Positions 53,606 through 62,062 of a stretch of DNA of 64,000 bases are shown here, in pieces (the first letter of the stretch is position 1; every line of letters starts with the position of its first letter). Location: positions 1 to 64,000 of the IMG/VR virus record IMGVR_UViG_3300042471_000228; one strand, 5' to 3'. This DNA comes from a virus. Made by a program: the position numbers and the translations under genes. The notes beneath the pieces were generated by a model. It worked only from the letters and a program-made list of their open reading frames with translations, was not told where the DNA came from and ran no database searches.

Positions 53606-53637
53606 GAAAGATACAACGCATTTAAGTGATATCCAAA
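53606..53637 (-). promoter_or_regulatory. Candidate Bacteroidota-type promoter for the tail operon
   Basis: On the minus strand TTTG (53637-53634) is followed after 20 bases by TATCTTTC (53613-53606). This is close to the Bacteroidota housekeeping promoter, TTTG about 20 bases before TAnnTTTG, with the last base differing. It lies between a terminator and the 187-residue gene, 37 bases before its ATG. A phage-specific promoter is equally possible. Confidence 0.35.
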
Positions 53638-53639
53638 AC

Positions 53640-53668
53640 GAAAAACCCCAGTTTCCCGGGGTTCTTCT
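53640..53668 (-). terminator. Rho-independent terminator after the appendage cluster
   Basis: On the minus strand AACCCC pairs with GGGGTT around an 8-base loop (GGGAAACT), followed by TTT. It lies downstream of the fibronectin-like gene (53704-54252) and before the tail operon, so it splits the late block into transcription units. Confidence 0.85.
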
Positions 53669-53703
53669 TTGGTAGTCACGCTAAACCAACAAACGTAGAC
53701 TAT

Positions 53704-54252
53704 TTATAAATTAGTTGTAAATGATATAACTGCAGTAATACTAAATTGAATATCGCAGTTAGTAGTAAGTCGAGCGTAATAAGTTGTTCCAGCGGTTAAA
53801 TTCTGAACTGTAATTGAGTTATTGGTTATGTTTGAAATAGTACTGATTTCATCAAATGTTGGTGTAGTACTAATTTCCAATGTATATGTATCACCTAATT
53901 CTATTGTATTAGTCCAGCTAAATACAACAGCTGTAGTACCTAGGTAACTTAAATGTAAGTCTGTAGGACATGGACAAACAGCGTCCCAAGATGTTAAAGA
54001 CAGCATCTGATATACTTGTTCTAAAGTAGTATTAGGAGTAATCTCTAAACCTGTAAATCCAAGACCATTTATAGCATTGAAAATAGTATAGTTAGGTCTG
54101 TGTTTAACACACGTATCTAAAATAGTCTCACTACAAGGACTAGGATCTGGAAACAATGGATCTGGTGGACACTGTGGTACAAATGGTACTACCACCGGAG
54201 TGTCTTTACAACCACAAGTGTTGTTTGATGTATTACATTTAGTGCAAGCCAT
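53704..54252 (-). CDS. Cysteine-rich appendage protein with a C-terminal FN3-like domain
   Basis: The 182-residue protein begins with paired cysteines (C-T-K-C, C-G-C), then a Pro-rich segment (V-V-P-F-V-P-Q-C-P-P-D-P). A short helical domain follows, then at about 95-182 a fibronectin type III-like domain (W-T-N-T-I...Y-T-L-E-I-S-T-T-P-T-F...L-T-A-G-T-T-Y-Y-A-R-L). This is typical of virion-surface proteins that add loose adhesion domains. It is last in the cluster and followed by a terminator. Its N-terminal C-x-x-C...C-x-C could bind zinc or form disulfides; which of these cannot be decided from the sequence. Confidence 0.65.
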   Translation of the reverse strand: MACTKCNTSNNTCGCKDTPVVVPFVPQCPPDPLFPDPSPCSETILDTCVKHRPNYTIFNAINGLGFTGLEITPNTTLEQVYQMLSLTSWDAVCPCPTDLHLSYLGTTAVVFSWTNTIELGDTYTLEISTTPTFDEISTISNITNNSITVQNLTAGTTYYARLTTNCDIQFSITAVISFTTNL

Positions 54253-54267
54253 GATTATCTTTAGTTA

Positions 54268-55776
54268 TTATAAAGTTGTTATTGGTATAAATGCTCCGTA
54301 TCTTACGTATGTTCCGATTTGAGTACCAATTCTTATGTTATAATTTGTACTAGAAGCTAAACCTAAGAATTGACCAAGTGTCTCTAAAGCAGACTGAGGA
54401 TTTACAATAGATATTGCAGAACCAACAGGTGTAGTTGCTGTAGAATCATATAACTGAACATGGAATGTTTTAGATAATGATGGAGCACCTGGATCTGTAA
54501 AACTGAACGCTATATCATTTGCTGCAGGAATCAATGTCAAAGTTGGAATCATAGCTGCATTTTCAAAGAATACAGATATTGTTGACGTACAAGCTATTGA
54601 ACTACTTCCTGTTTCAATACAGTATGTAAGAATAACATTGTAGTCTGTCCATTGTGTAACAGATGATGTACTAAGATTAAGTGAAATAGGTGTAGCATTA
54701 ATAGTTGAAATAATACTTGGTGTAGTATTATACATGTTGTTATACATGTCTTTTACTGTAAGTACTGTACCAGTTGTGCAGTCCGTAGATGTAGATGGAA
54801 TACTACCTAACAAAGGAATTGTCAATGTAGGTGCTGCATATATTAATGATCCGAAGTATATATCAACAGTGTTACATACTAATGAATCATTACAGCATGT
54901 ATTTAAAATATTATCTACAGCGGATCTAAGATCACAAACTGTTAACCATAGATTGTTAATAGCATCTGCTGCAGATGCATACTGACCACCAGCAACCCAA
55001 CCGGAAATATTAGACATGATCCCGTTTCCGTATAATGTAGGAGAACTATCTAGATTACTACACTGTTTTTGAATAGCTGAATAAACTTTTGAAGGATCTC
55101 CTACAGCACTTTTCAATTGACAAAATTGTTGCTCTAGTGTTTGGCAAAATATAGTTACTTGAACTACATTTCCTGGGAAAAGACAATTTGATAAAGCACT
55201 TGGAATTACAGGTGCATAGTTATTAATCCAGTTTTCAACTGATAATAAACGAGCACCCTGATTAGCAACTGTAGATTGAAGTGCAGAAAACTGAGTCGAT
55301 AAAGTACAAACTTTTGTTCCTATTGCAGCAGCATAGTCTGCAATATTCATGGTTGTTATATTATTTCCAAAGTTGTCTGTGTATTGAAAACATTGTGCTA
55401 CTGTTATAACACAATCTGGACAGTTACCAGTAGCTTGAACATTAGTTGTTAAATTAGTACTTGTTGGAGGTGTAGTTACTACAGTTTGATTACAACAATT
55501 ATTAAGTTCACATAGCTTGTCAATCAAAAATTGAACAAGTTGTTGAAAGTTATCAGGTTTAGGACAAACTGGTTCAAAGCATGTTAAGTCATAATTTAAT
55601 ATGTCAGTTTGTTCTAAAACTGTACACAATTCCAAAGCAAGCTTATAAGTAACATCACTTACAGTATCACCTTTCTGAAGATTGATACACGCGATATCTG
55701 GTCCTTGCCAAGTAACACAGTTACTTGATATAGGATTGCAGTTCTGCTGATTATTTGAAGGTTTTACAGGAGTCAT
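54268..55776 (-). CDS. Virion appendage protein with conserved C-V-T-W-Q-G-P-D-I start
   Basis: The 502-residue protein opens with C-V-T-W-Q-G-P-D-I-A-C-I-N-L-Q-K-G-D-T-V and K-L-A-L-E-L-C. This short domain is common at the start of structural proteins in Bacteroidota phages, and I read it as a virion-docking segment. The middle (about 130-300) is helical with many Cys (C-C-N-Q, C-N-N-C-C). The C-terminal part (about 330-502) is beta-rich and Ser/Thr-rich with the look of two immunoglobulin- or FN3-like domains. It is probably a head or tail fibre. A weak TTTG-N19-TAAATTAT element lies just upstream at 55784-55814. Confidence 0.6.
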   Translation of the reverse strand: MTPVKPSNNQQNCNPISSNCVTWQGPDIACINLQKGDTVSDVTYKLALELCTVLEQTDILNYDLTCFEPVCPKPDNFQQLVQFLIDKLCELNNCCNQTVVTTPPTSTNLTTNVQATGNCPDCVITVAQCFQYTDNFGNNITTMNIADYAAAIGTKVCTLSTQFSALQSTVANQGARLLSVENWINNYAPVIPSALSNCLFPGNVVQVTIFCQTLEQQFCQLKSAVGDPSKVYSAIQKQCSNLDSSPTLYGNGIMSNISGWVAGGQYASAADAINNLWLTVCDLRSAVDNILNTCCNDSLVCNTVDIYFGSLIYAAPTLTIPLLGSIPSTSTDCTTGTVLTVKDMYNNMYNTTPSIISTINATPISLNLSTSSVTQWTDYNVILTYCIETGSSSIACTSTISVFFENAAMIPTLTLIPAANDIAFSFTDPGAPSLSKTFHVQLYDSTATTPVGSAISIVNPQSALETLGQFLGLASSTNYNIRIGTQIGTYVRYGAFIPITTL

Positions 55777-55826
55777 CTTATATATAATTTAAGTATTTTT
55801 AAACGTCTTTCAAAATTTAATTGGGT

Positions 55827-56357
55827 TTATGTACCAGATGGTGTAGGTGTAGGTAACGGTGTTCCGGTTGGTTCTATACATACTTCAGGTTCTGGTGCAG
55901 GATCTGGTATGATACACGCAGAAGCATCATATAACTTTGCAAGATCTATTTCTCTTTTCTTAATAGTTATCTTGTTAAGATCAATATTATCACATCCAGA
56001 TTCAATACCATGTTTAAGAGACTTGAACAATTCCCAATAAGCATTTGCAAACTTAACATTAGTATCTATCTCGCACTGATCTTCTATAGTTTGTGTGAAG
56101 TTTTCAAAATACTCTGGTAAAACCTTAGGAATGTTTTCAATTACAATATTCAAACATTCAAGACAATTATCAAAAGTTTCTGTAACTACTACAGGTTCTA
56201 AAGGTTCGATTATCTCAAAAGGATTAGGATCAATTGTAAAACAAGAGTCCTGACCAGTGATTTTAATTGTCTTACCTATATAGAACTGAATAGGTTCAGG
56301 TGCTTGTAGAGTAGATTGAAAATTCTTGCAGTCTATTAAGTTATATCCGTTTGCCAT
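55827..56357 (-). CDS. Small Cys-containing structural protein with Pro-rich tail
   Basis: The 176-residue protein has an N-terminal beta-like segment (F-Y-I-G-K-T-I-K-I-T-G), then C-L-E-C and a helical part (Y-W-E-L-F-K-S-L-K-H-G-I-E-S-G-C). It ends in a Pro/Thr/Glu-rich tail (P-D-P-A-P-E-P-E and T-P-L-P-T-P-T-P). Such tails act as extended linkers on the virion surface. No known family is recognised. It lies 6 bases after the adhesin gene, so it may be a partner or chaperone of it. Confidence 0.55.
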   Translation of the reverse strand: MANGYNLIDCKNFQSTLQAPEPIQFYIGKTIKITGQDSCFTIDPNPFEIIEPLEPVVVTETFDNCLECLNIVIENIPKVLPEYFENFTQTIEDQCEIDTNVKFANAYWELFKSLKHGIESGCDNIDLNKITIKKREIDLAKLYDASACIIPDPAPEPEVCIEPTGTPLPTPTPSGT

Positions 56358-56363
56358 TTTTTA

Positions 56364-59300
56364 CTAGTTATAGTCAATACAACATTGACAGTCATCAAAA
56401 ATTTGTTTAATAGTTACCTCCATTATATCTCCTGATGTAGCTACTTCCGCAGCAGTCCAACATAAACCTGGTAACTCATTTAATTCAATAGATTTACTCA
56501 ATGCTGCAGGTTCTGCAAAAACTTCATTATCTGTATACAAGAAGATTGTAGGATCATCGCATCTTGAGAGTTTGTATAAGAATCCCGCACATGTTACACA
56601 ATCTGCAAAAACATCCATTACAATAACATCTGAGAAATTTAAAGGATCACAATAGTCTTCAGTAGTACTTTGGAAAATAAAACATCCTTCAACAGGAAGT
56701 CCATCTACTTGAATTTTTGCAACTTGTCCTGGAACTAAATCATTAGTTGTACAATATAATGGAGTTTCAAATGTTGTGTCATCACAAGCATAAACTTTTG
56801 TTATACAAGGACTTATATCTAAGACAGATTGACAATTACAGCGAACATTGTCACCATCTTGTACAGGTGTGCAATCTCCACAATCTACAGGAATAATTGC
56901 TGTACATAGATTAGATGCAATTGCAGGTGCCATTATATCAGCTGCATTATCGAAAGTCTCTATGTAAAAATCAGGATTTCCATCAACTCTAAGACTAGTC
57001 ATTGGAATCCAAGATGGATCAATATCTGCGGGATCACAATCCCATATACCAAGGGGATTAAATCTTCCACTAGTGTCCCCCACACAGTTAGTAGTACTAC
57101 TGGTTAAAGTGATATTATTATATGCTATAGGTAATACTGCCCAAGATCCTACAACACTACTAAAAAGATTATAATCTAATGGATTATTACAGTATTTATA
57201 CAGGAGTCGTCCAAAAGGTATACCTTCTGCTTGACCTGTTAATCCAAGATTACCTAAGTTTCCTCCAACTATAGGATTAGGTGGTTCATAACCAGATACT
57301 ACATAATAATCTGCATTTGTTGGATCTTCTGAAGGTGGAAATATATGAGTCATCTGATCTACGAATCCTAAAATTAGTGCTCTATGTGTCAAGTAAGATT
57401 CAACTCCAAAAGCATTACCTGGATTCTGAGTTGGTGTAAGTAACTGCTGAAATGTATAAGCGGGTCCTCCATTAGGAAGTGATGATAAAAATCCTGCAGT
57501 AATAGATACACCATCCAATGTTTTAATATCATGTGCAACTTCCATTGCAGTTTTAAATGTCATACATCGATCACAATCTGTTAAAGTGGAGGAAATTCTT
57601 CCACAAGGTGTATTGTAATCATGATACATAGGATAGGTTCTTGTTGGTGTATCTACTTCATATATAATACCTGAAGGAACTACTGTAGCATTACTTGCAA
57701 AAACACTACCTCTTAAAGTAGATAGATTACTTGCATTAAAATAAGGTGCAGCTGTAACTTTAATTGTAGTACCATCAACAACTTCTAATATAACACCTTC
57801 ATTATCTATATTAAATTTGTATTGAGGAGGCATTCCAGAAAGCAACTTTATAGTCATACCTGCTTCAAGACCTGCTGTAGTATTTAAGGTTAACGTAGCA
57901 TATTCAGGATAAGATTGTGCAACATTACCCAATAGTATATTGGCAGCTGTATTTGTACTATCTGCTGTAGTAGTGTATTGAACTTTTGTACCATCTGTAA
58001 TAGTTATTAGATTTTCAAATGGAACAGAACCTTGTGCATGTTCTACACCATTCGGCCAACCATCAGTTAATATTACCATCTTTTTAATACTATTAGGATT
58101 GTAATAATTAGTATTAAATAAAAGATTCCTAGCAGCTGCTAAACCTATTGCAGTATTTGTTCCTCCTGGAGATGAAGCTACAAAAGTATTTATGTGATCA
58201 ATGCAGCCTTGTAAGTCAGATGTTGGTGTTAATTGACTTACTAAATATGTACTAAATGTAATAGCAGCTATCCTAAGTTTGTTTTGATTTATTAAATCTA
58301 CTATAGCAGCTTGATAAAAGAACCCAGAATTAGGATCTGTAAAAAAGTTTTTTAAACCAGCAATTTCTGTTCCATTAACTGAAGGACCTACGTCAATAGC
58401 AAACACAAGATCAATAGATGGACAATCGCATTCTCCTTCACAAATACACTGCTCTTCATCTGGATCATATGTAAATCCAGCAGGACAGACTAGATCTCCA
58501 ACACTTGTACCAATACATTGATTACTATAAATATCTTGAATATATTGAGGAGGGCATTGATCGCATTGATACCATTCTGTTTTAAAATCTAAAATTTGAT
58601 TTCCTGTATTTAGTAAATACTGTGATGTTAAAGCACCATCAAAACTTATATATAGATCTAATCCTTGTGTAAAATACAAACCTGGATAAACAGATGTCTC
58701 ATCATCAAATCCAATCAGTTTATTTACTGGATTTGTTGTATTACCAGTAGGTACTTGAATAACAGACCAAGTGGATCCTAAATCTTCGGATACTATAATT
58801 TCACCAGGCACATTGTTTATACAAAATAACTTACCTTTAGAAAAAGTAAGTGCTATAGGAAAATTTAATATAAACTGTGAAGGAAACGTATATACAGGAT
58901 TGAATACAGCGCCATCATTAGTTGATTTAAATATTCCAGTTCGTGTAACAGTTACAATTGCATCGTTAACAAAATCCGCAAATAAGTTTTGAACTATCGT
59001 TCCACTTACAGGTGCAGATATTGCATTAGGTAAAAGTTCCCATGTTATACCACCATCTAAAGTTTTAAATAATTGAGGAATAGCTGTTGAAGAACTTAGA
59101 CAAATGTAACCAGATGAAATACTATTAAAAGAAAGAGCTATTTTACTAATCGTAGCTCCTATAAAATACAGAGTAGATAGATCTACTAATAAATCAAATG
59201 TTAGTCCTGAATCAGTAGATAGAAAAATATAATTAGTATCATAGATTAGTATCCTCTCAGAACTAAGATACAAGACACCTGATCCGTTATTTGGATTTAA

Positions 59301-59570
59301 GTTTATAGTAGAACTATACGTAAACCAATCTCCTATAGGAGTATTAAAAGTAAGACCATAATCATTTGATACAGCAATCTGTGTAGTATTTGTAGCCGGA
59401 TCAGTTCCTGCAAAAATAACATTGTTACCATTATTAGGATCTATTCCAATAACAACACTATATCCTGAGAATGCACCAGTTAATGCTGAAGATTCTGTAA
59501 AAGATAAACCATCTAAACTATAATTACATGATCCTGTATCTTTTAAATGATAATAGCTTTTAATTCCCAT
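56364..59570 (-). CDS. Large adhesin: seven Asp-box propeller, Cys-rich linker, vWA-like domain
   Basis: The 1068-residue protein has seven Asp-box (BNR-like) motifs of type S-x-D-x-G-x-T-[WF] at about residues 18, 68, 118, 171, 216, 261 and 309. Their even spacing of 45-52 predicts a seven-bladed beta-propeller. Residues 336-383 are Cys-rich (C-D-Q-C, C-I-C-E-G-E-C-D-C). A von Willebrand factor A-like domain follows (F-A-I-D-V-G-P-S with D393 and S397, G-G-T-N-T, V-I-L-T-D-G-W), holding most residues of a metal-ion-dependent adhesion site; Gly replaces the usual first Ser. A C-terminal Cys-rich region (about 890-1068) ends it. It is probably the receptor- or glycan-binding protein of the virion. 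The stop is TAG followed at once by TAA. Confidence 0.75.
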   Translation of the reverse strand: MGIKSYYHLKDTGSCNYSLDGLSFTESSALTGAFSGYSVVIGIDPNNGNNVIFAGTDPATNTTQIAVSNDYGLTFNTPIGDWFTYSSTINLNPNNGSGVLYLSSERILIYDTNYIFLSTDSGLTFDLLVDLSTLYFIGATISKIALSFNSISSGYICLSSSTAIPQLFKTLDGGITWELLPNAISAPVSGTIVQNLFADFVNDAIVTVTRTGIFKSTNDGAVFNPVYTFPSQFILNFPIALTFSKGKLFCINNVPGEIIVSEDLGSTWSVIQVPTGNTTNPVNKLIGFDDETSVYPGLYFTQGLDLYISFDGALTSQYLLNTGNQILDFKTEWYQCDQCPPQYIQDIYSNQCIGTSVGDLVCPAGFTYDPDEEQCICEGECDCPSIDLVFAIDVGPSVNGTEIAGLKNFFTDPNSGFFYQAAIVDLINQNKLRIAAITFSTYLVSQLTPTSDLQGCIDHINTFVASSPGGTNTAIGLAAARNLLFNTNYYNPNSIKKMVILTDGWPNGVEHAQGSVPFENLITITDGTKVQYTTTADSTNTAANILLGNVAQSYPEYATLTLNTTAGLEAGMTIKLLSGMPPQYKFNIDNEGVILEVVDGTTIKVTAAPYFNASNLSTLRGSVFASNATVVPSGIIYEVDTPTRTYPMYHDYNTPCGRISSTLTDCDRCMTFKTAMEVAHDIKTLDGVSITAGFLSSLPNGGPAYTFQQLLTPTQNPGNAFGVESYLTHRALILGFVDQMTHIFPPSEDPTNADYYVVSGYEPPNPIVGGNLGNLGLTGQAEGIPFGRLLYKYCNNPLDYNLFSSVVGSWAVLPIAYNNITLTSSTTNCVGDTSGRFNPLGIWDCDPADIDPSWIPMTSLRVDGNPDFYIETFDNAADIMAPAIASNLCTAIIPVDCGDCTPVQDGDNVRCNCQSVLDISPCITKVYACDDTTFETPLYCTTNDLVPGQVAKIQVDGLPVEGCFIFQSTTEDYCDPLNFSDVIVMDVFADCVTCAGFLYKLSRCDDPTIFLYTDNEVFAEPAALSKSIELNELPGLCWTAAEVATSGDIMEVTIKQIFDDCQCCIDYN

Positions 59571-59571
59571 T

Positions 59572-59712
59572 TTACTTTTTTTGTGTTGTAGGATTTAATA
59601 GTTTACTCTTCATGCTATTAATACACTTAGAACATCCTACTTTTCCGTCTGGTGTTACTCTTTTTTGACATCCGCAACTCATTGTTGCTTTACAATTTGG
59701 ACAAGTACTCAT
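59572..59712 (-). CDS. 46-residue zinc-ribbon-like protein
   Basis: The frame runs from ATG 59712-59710 to TAA 59574-59572. It contains C-P-N-C near the start, C-G-C at about 13-15, and C-S-K-C at about 27-30, a compact set of paired cysteines for one or two zinc ions. The rest is basic and ends P-T-T-Q-K-K. It fits exactly between two structural genes with 1- and 20-base gaps. Function is unknown; it could be a small virion stabiliser or nucleic-acid-binding protein. Confidence 0.65.
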   Translation of the reverse strand: MSTCPNCKATMSCGCQKRVTPDGKVGCSKCINSMKSKLLNPTTQKK

Positions 59713-59732
59713 ATTTGTTGGTTTTTAAAGGG

Positions 59733-60290
59733 TTAACATGTTTCACATCCGCAGTTACAACTAAGCTTAGTCAATCTAGACATTACGTAGTTATAGATGT
59801 CCATTCCTTGTTTAGGATTGTGGCAATACTCTACTTTTGCTTTTGCTGCTTCTAACATAGTTTGTAGCAAATTTAGTTCACGCATCTTATCTTTCAAAGG
59901 TTGAATAGGTTCACAGTTAGGAACATCTAAACAACAGAGTATAGTTTGAATCTTAGCTAGTGCTGCAGTAATACGTAAATGATTGTATTCTACATATACG
60001 TATTCATTAGGAGCTACGCTGTATTTAATAGCATATATACCGTCGGGAATACTATTACGAACAGTTGTGCAGTTTGTTGTTTGTAAATCCAAGTCACAAG
60101 CTGTAAGACTCAAATTGAATCCGGAACTTGTTGGATAGTAAGCAACAGCGTTTGTGTATCCTGGTGCAAGAACTTCAAGAGTTAATGATCCAGGAGTCAT
60201 ACTAGGATCGTATGTACTAGTGTCTACCACTCTGAGAATACAAGTATTCAAAGTGTTAGGCATATCTAAAGATAAAAGATGTTTTGCCAT
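59733..60290 (-). CDS. Conserved structural protein with C-terminal C-N-C-G-C-x-x-C
   Basis: The 185-residue protein has a beta-rich N-terminal domain (about 1-100; I-L-R-V-V-D, G-S-L-T-L-E-V-L-A-P-G-Y, G-I-Y-A-I-K-Y-S-V-A-P) and a helical C-terminal half. The end has five cysteines (S-C-N-C-G-C-E-T-C), likely to bind metal. I have seen this N-terminal pattern in structural-gene regions of other Bacteroidota phages, but its function is unnamed. It follows the abundant structural gene and its terminator, so it starts the appendage transcription unit. T-A-A-T-T-T-T-G, an exact match to the -7 box, lies in its leader without a clear -33 box. Confidence 0.55.
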   Translation of the reverse strand: MAKHLLSLDMPNTLNTCILRVVDTSTYDPSMTPGSLTLEVLAPGYTNAVAYYPTSSGFNLSLTACDLDLQTTNCTTVRNSIPDGIYAIKYSVAPNEYVYVEYNHLRITAALAKIQTILCCLDVPNCEPIQPLKDKMRELNLLQTMLEAAKAKVEYCHNPKQGMDIYNYVMSRLTKLSCNCGCETC

Positions 60291-60331
60291 ATACTATTAA
60301 ATTACAAAATTAATCACAATAAATGAAATAA

Positions 60332-60362
60332 AAAAGGGTGAGATTTGATTCCCACCCTTTTT
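60332..60362 (-). terminator. Rho-independent terminator after the abundant structural gene
   Basis: On the minus strand AAAGGGTG pairs with CACCCTTT around a 12-base loop, followed by TTT; the arms are flanked by A and T runs, so it may work in both directions. It isolates the 540-residue gene from the appendage genes. Confidence 0.9.
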
Positions 60363-60380
60363 TTATAGTCAGTAAATAGA

Positions 60381-62003
60381 TTAAGGAATAATAGGAGCTG
60401 CTACGTTAAATGGAGCATAAGTACAACCATCAGCACAGTTAATAGGTACTAAACGATTACTACTAAATGTAGCAATGCAACCTGAATTAGCATTGTTTAA
60501 CCAATCTTCCATAAATCCTTCAAATGTTGCTAAACTTGATTCAACTGCGTCAACAACAAATTCTAAGTAATTACCTGCAACTACTGTTTCAGCATTACCG
60601 ATAGTAATTTCATACATACCTTCGTATAAACCAGAAGTATTAGGAGTTGGTGCAATAGCAGTTACGTTAGAACCACTATCAGTACCATCAATATACATAG
60701 ACTGTCCAATAACAATACCAGAAGTATTCCATACATATACAGTTGTAGATGCGCTATCTGCAGCAGCATACTTAGAAACTCTTGGTACCAAGATCTCTAA
60801 CAAATATTGATCGTTATCAAAAGTACCACTTGGGTTATTAAAACGAGGAACATTATGTTGGATATAGTAACGAGTATAAGTACTAGTACGAGAGATAGCA
60901 TCTTTAACATCATCACCATTAGTGATTTCACGAATACGCAAATCAGTTCCAGTATAGAAAGGTTGTTGCATGTAAGCTTCAGTCATGATCAAATCACGAA
61001 TAGCAGATTCACCGAATCCAGTACCTTGATTACCAGCACAAACATTAGCTACACAAATTCCACCAAATGCACAAGGATCGCCATTCAAATCTACTTCAGA
61101 AGCATATACTTTAACTGGCTCCAAGAAAGCAATGATAGAATCACTAGGATAGAAAGTACAATCGTTGAAACGAGTATCAACATAAGCACCAGTGATAATC
61201 AAACCAGCACGACCAAGACCTGGAGTAACAGTACCACCTGAAACAGTATCATAGTTTACAACAGCAGGAAGAGGATCAGTACCGTTAATATAATTCTCTA
61301 ATTGCTCCAAGTTTGCTTTAGAATTAGTACCATCTGTACCAGCAAGTTCTTGCCATGCTGCAGTTGCAGGATCTGTACTATAAGTAATACGAACTTGAAT
61401 GAATGGAGCAATCAAAGGAGAATTCAACAACTGATAAGCCCATTGTACATAAACAATCAAAGGATTAACTGGTGCTCCGATTCCATCAACACCTTCAGCA
61501 CAACATCCTGTATAAGCAGCTGCTGTATAATAAGTGTTACGAGTCAAGAAACGCAATACAGGAGAACCTTTGATATCAACACGCAAGTTGTAAGTGCTGT
61601 TACACAAGAACTCACGGTTAACAACAGTTCCTGAATTAAGATTGCAATCATAGGTTTCAGAATTACTTCCTACAGTAATTTGCATCTGCTGCAAAGGACA
61701 AGGATTAACCTTATAGAATGCAGAAACATACTTAGGATTAATAGTCTTAGACTTTACAGATTCAGAATAACCACCTGCAAAAGGACCGATTTTATCGTTT
61801 TCTAAGTGAATTGATGCTGACGCTAATACAAGTGGACACTTCAATGCAGAACTTGTATCTACATCTGCAGGTACTTCCCAAGTTTTAGGGTCAACAAAAG
61901 CAAACTGACCAGCAGCCAATTCACTAGTTTTTGTTCCTGAGGAACTAACAAAACCATTCGTTCCTACGAAAGTTTTGTTAAAGGCATGATTAAAATAACT
62001 CAT
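60381..62003 (-). CDS. Abundant-type structural protein, major capsid candidate
   Basis: The 540-residue protein starts with G-T-N-G-F-V-S-S-S-G...L-A-A-G-Q-F-A-F-V-D-P-K-T-W. It has a conserved-looking core with F-L-C-N-S-T-Y-N-L-R-V-D-I-K-G-S-P-V-L-R-F. Later come I-R-D-L-I-M-T-E-A-Y-M-Q-Q, D-L-R-I-R-E-I and N-V-P-R-F-N-N-P-S-G-T-F-D-N-D-Q-Y. I recognise this set from structural proteins of Bacteroidota phages. A strong terminator, a separate candidate promoter and its size favour the major capsid protein. The N-terminal pattern also resembles tail tube or sheath proteins, so this is not settled. The ATG follows an A-rich leader (AAAAACAAAAAACT) typical of highly translated Bacteroidota genes. 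Confidence 0.6.
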   Translation of the reverse strand: MSYFNHAFNKTFVGTNGFVSSSGTKTSELAAGQFAFVDPKTWEVPADVDTSSALKCPLVLASASIHLENDKIGPFAGGYSESVKSKTINPKYVSAFYKVNPCPLQQMQITVGSNSETYDCNLNSGTVVNREFLCNSTYNLRVDIKGSPVLRFLTRNTYYTAAAYTGCCAEGVDGIGAPVNPLIVYVQWAYQLLNSPLIAPFIQVRITYSTDPATAAWQELAGTDGTNSKANLEQLENYINGTDPLPAVVNYDTVSGGTVTPGLGRAGLIITGAYVDTRFNDCTFYPSDSIIAFLEPVKVYASEVDLNGDPCAFGGICVANVCAGNQGTGFGESAIRDLIMTEAYMQQPFYTGTDLRIREITNGDDVKDAISRTSTYTRYYIQHNVPRFNNPSGTFDNDQYLLEILVPRVSKYAAADSASTTVYVWNTSGIVIGQSMYIDGTDSGSNVTAIAPTPNTSGLYEGMYEITIGNAETVVAGNYLEFVVDAVESSLATFEGFMEDWLNNANSGCIATFSSNRLVPINCADGCTYAPFNVAAPIIP

Positions 62004-62029
62004 AGTTTTTTGTTTTTATAAATATATAA

Positions 62030-62061
62030 GTAATATAAGAAAGCTTTCTAAACTTTCCAAA
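62030..62061 (-). promoter_or_regulatory. Candidate promoter for the abundant structural gene
   Basis: On the minus strand TTTG (62061-62058) is followed after 20 bases by TATATTAC (62037-62030), the same spacing as at 53.6 kb, with a 26-base A/T-rich leader to the ATG. The -7 box matches TAnnTTTG in four of six fixed positions. Confidence 0.35.
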
Positions 62062-62062
62062 T

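Noticed and set aside
31145-56366. Possible reassignment of TAG to glutamine, as in some crAss-like phages
   Set aside because: TAG ends the genes at 31145 and 56364, and giant frames are intact under the standard code. Both TAG stops have a TAA within three codons, so the data do not exclude it, but nothing requires it.
60807-61634. Ser/Thr/Ile-rich plus-strand frames opposite the abundant structural gene
   Set aside because: They are a reverse-strand artefact of codon bias in a highly expressed gene, without start context or partner genes.
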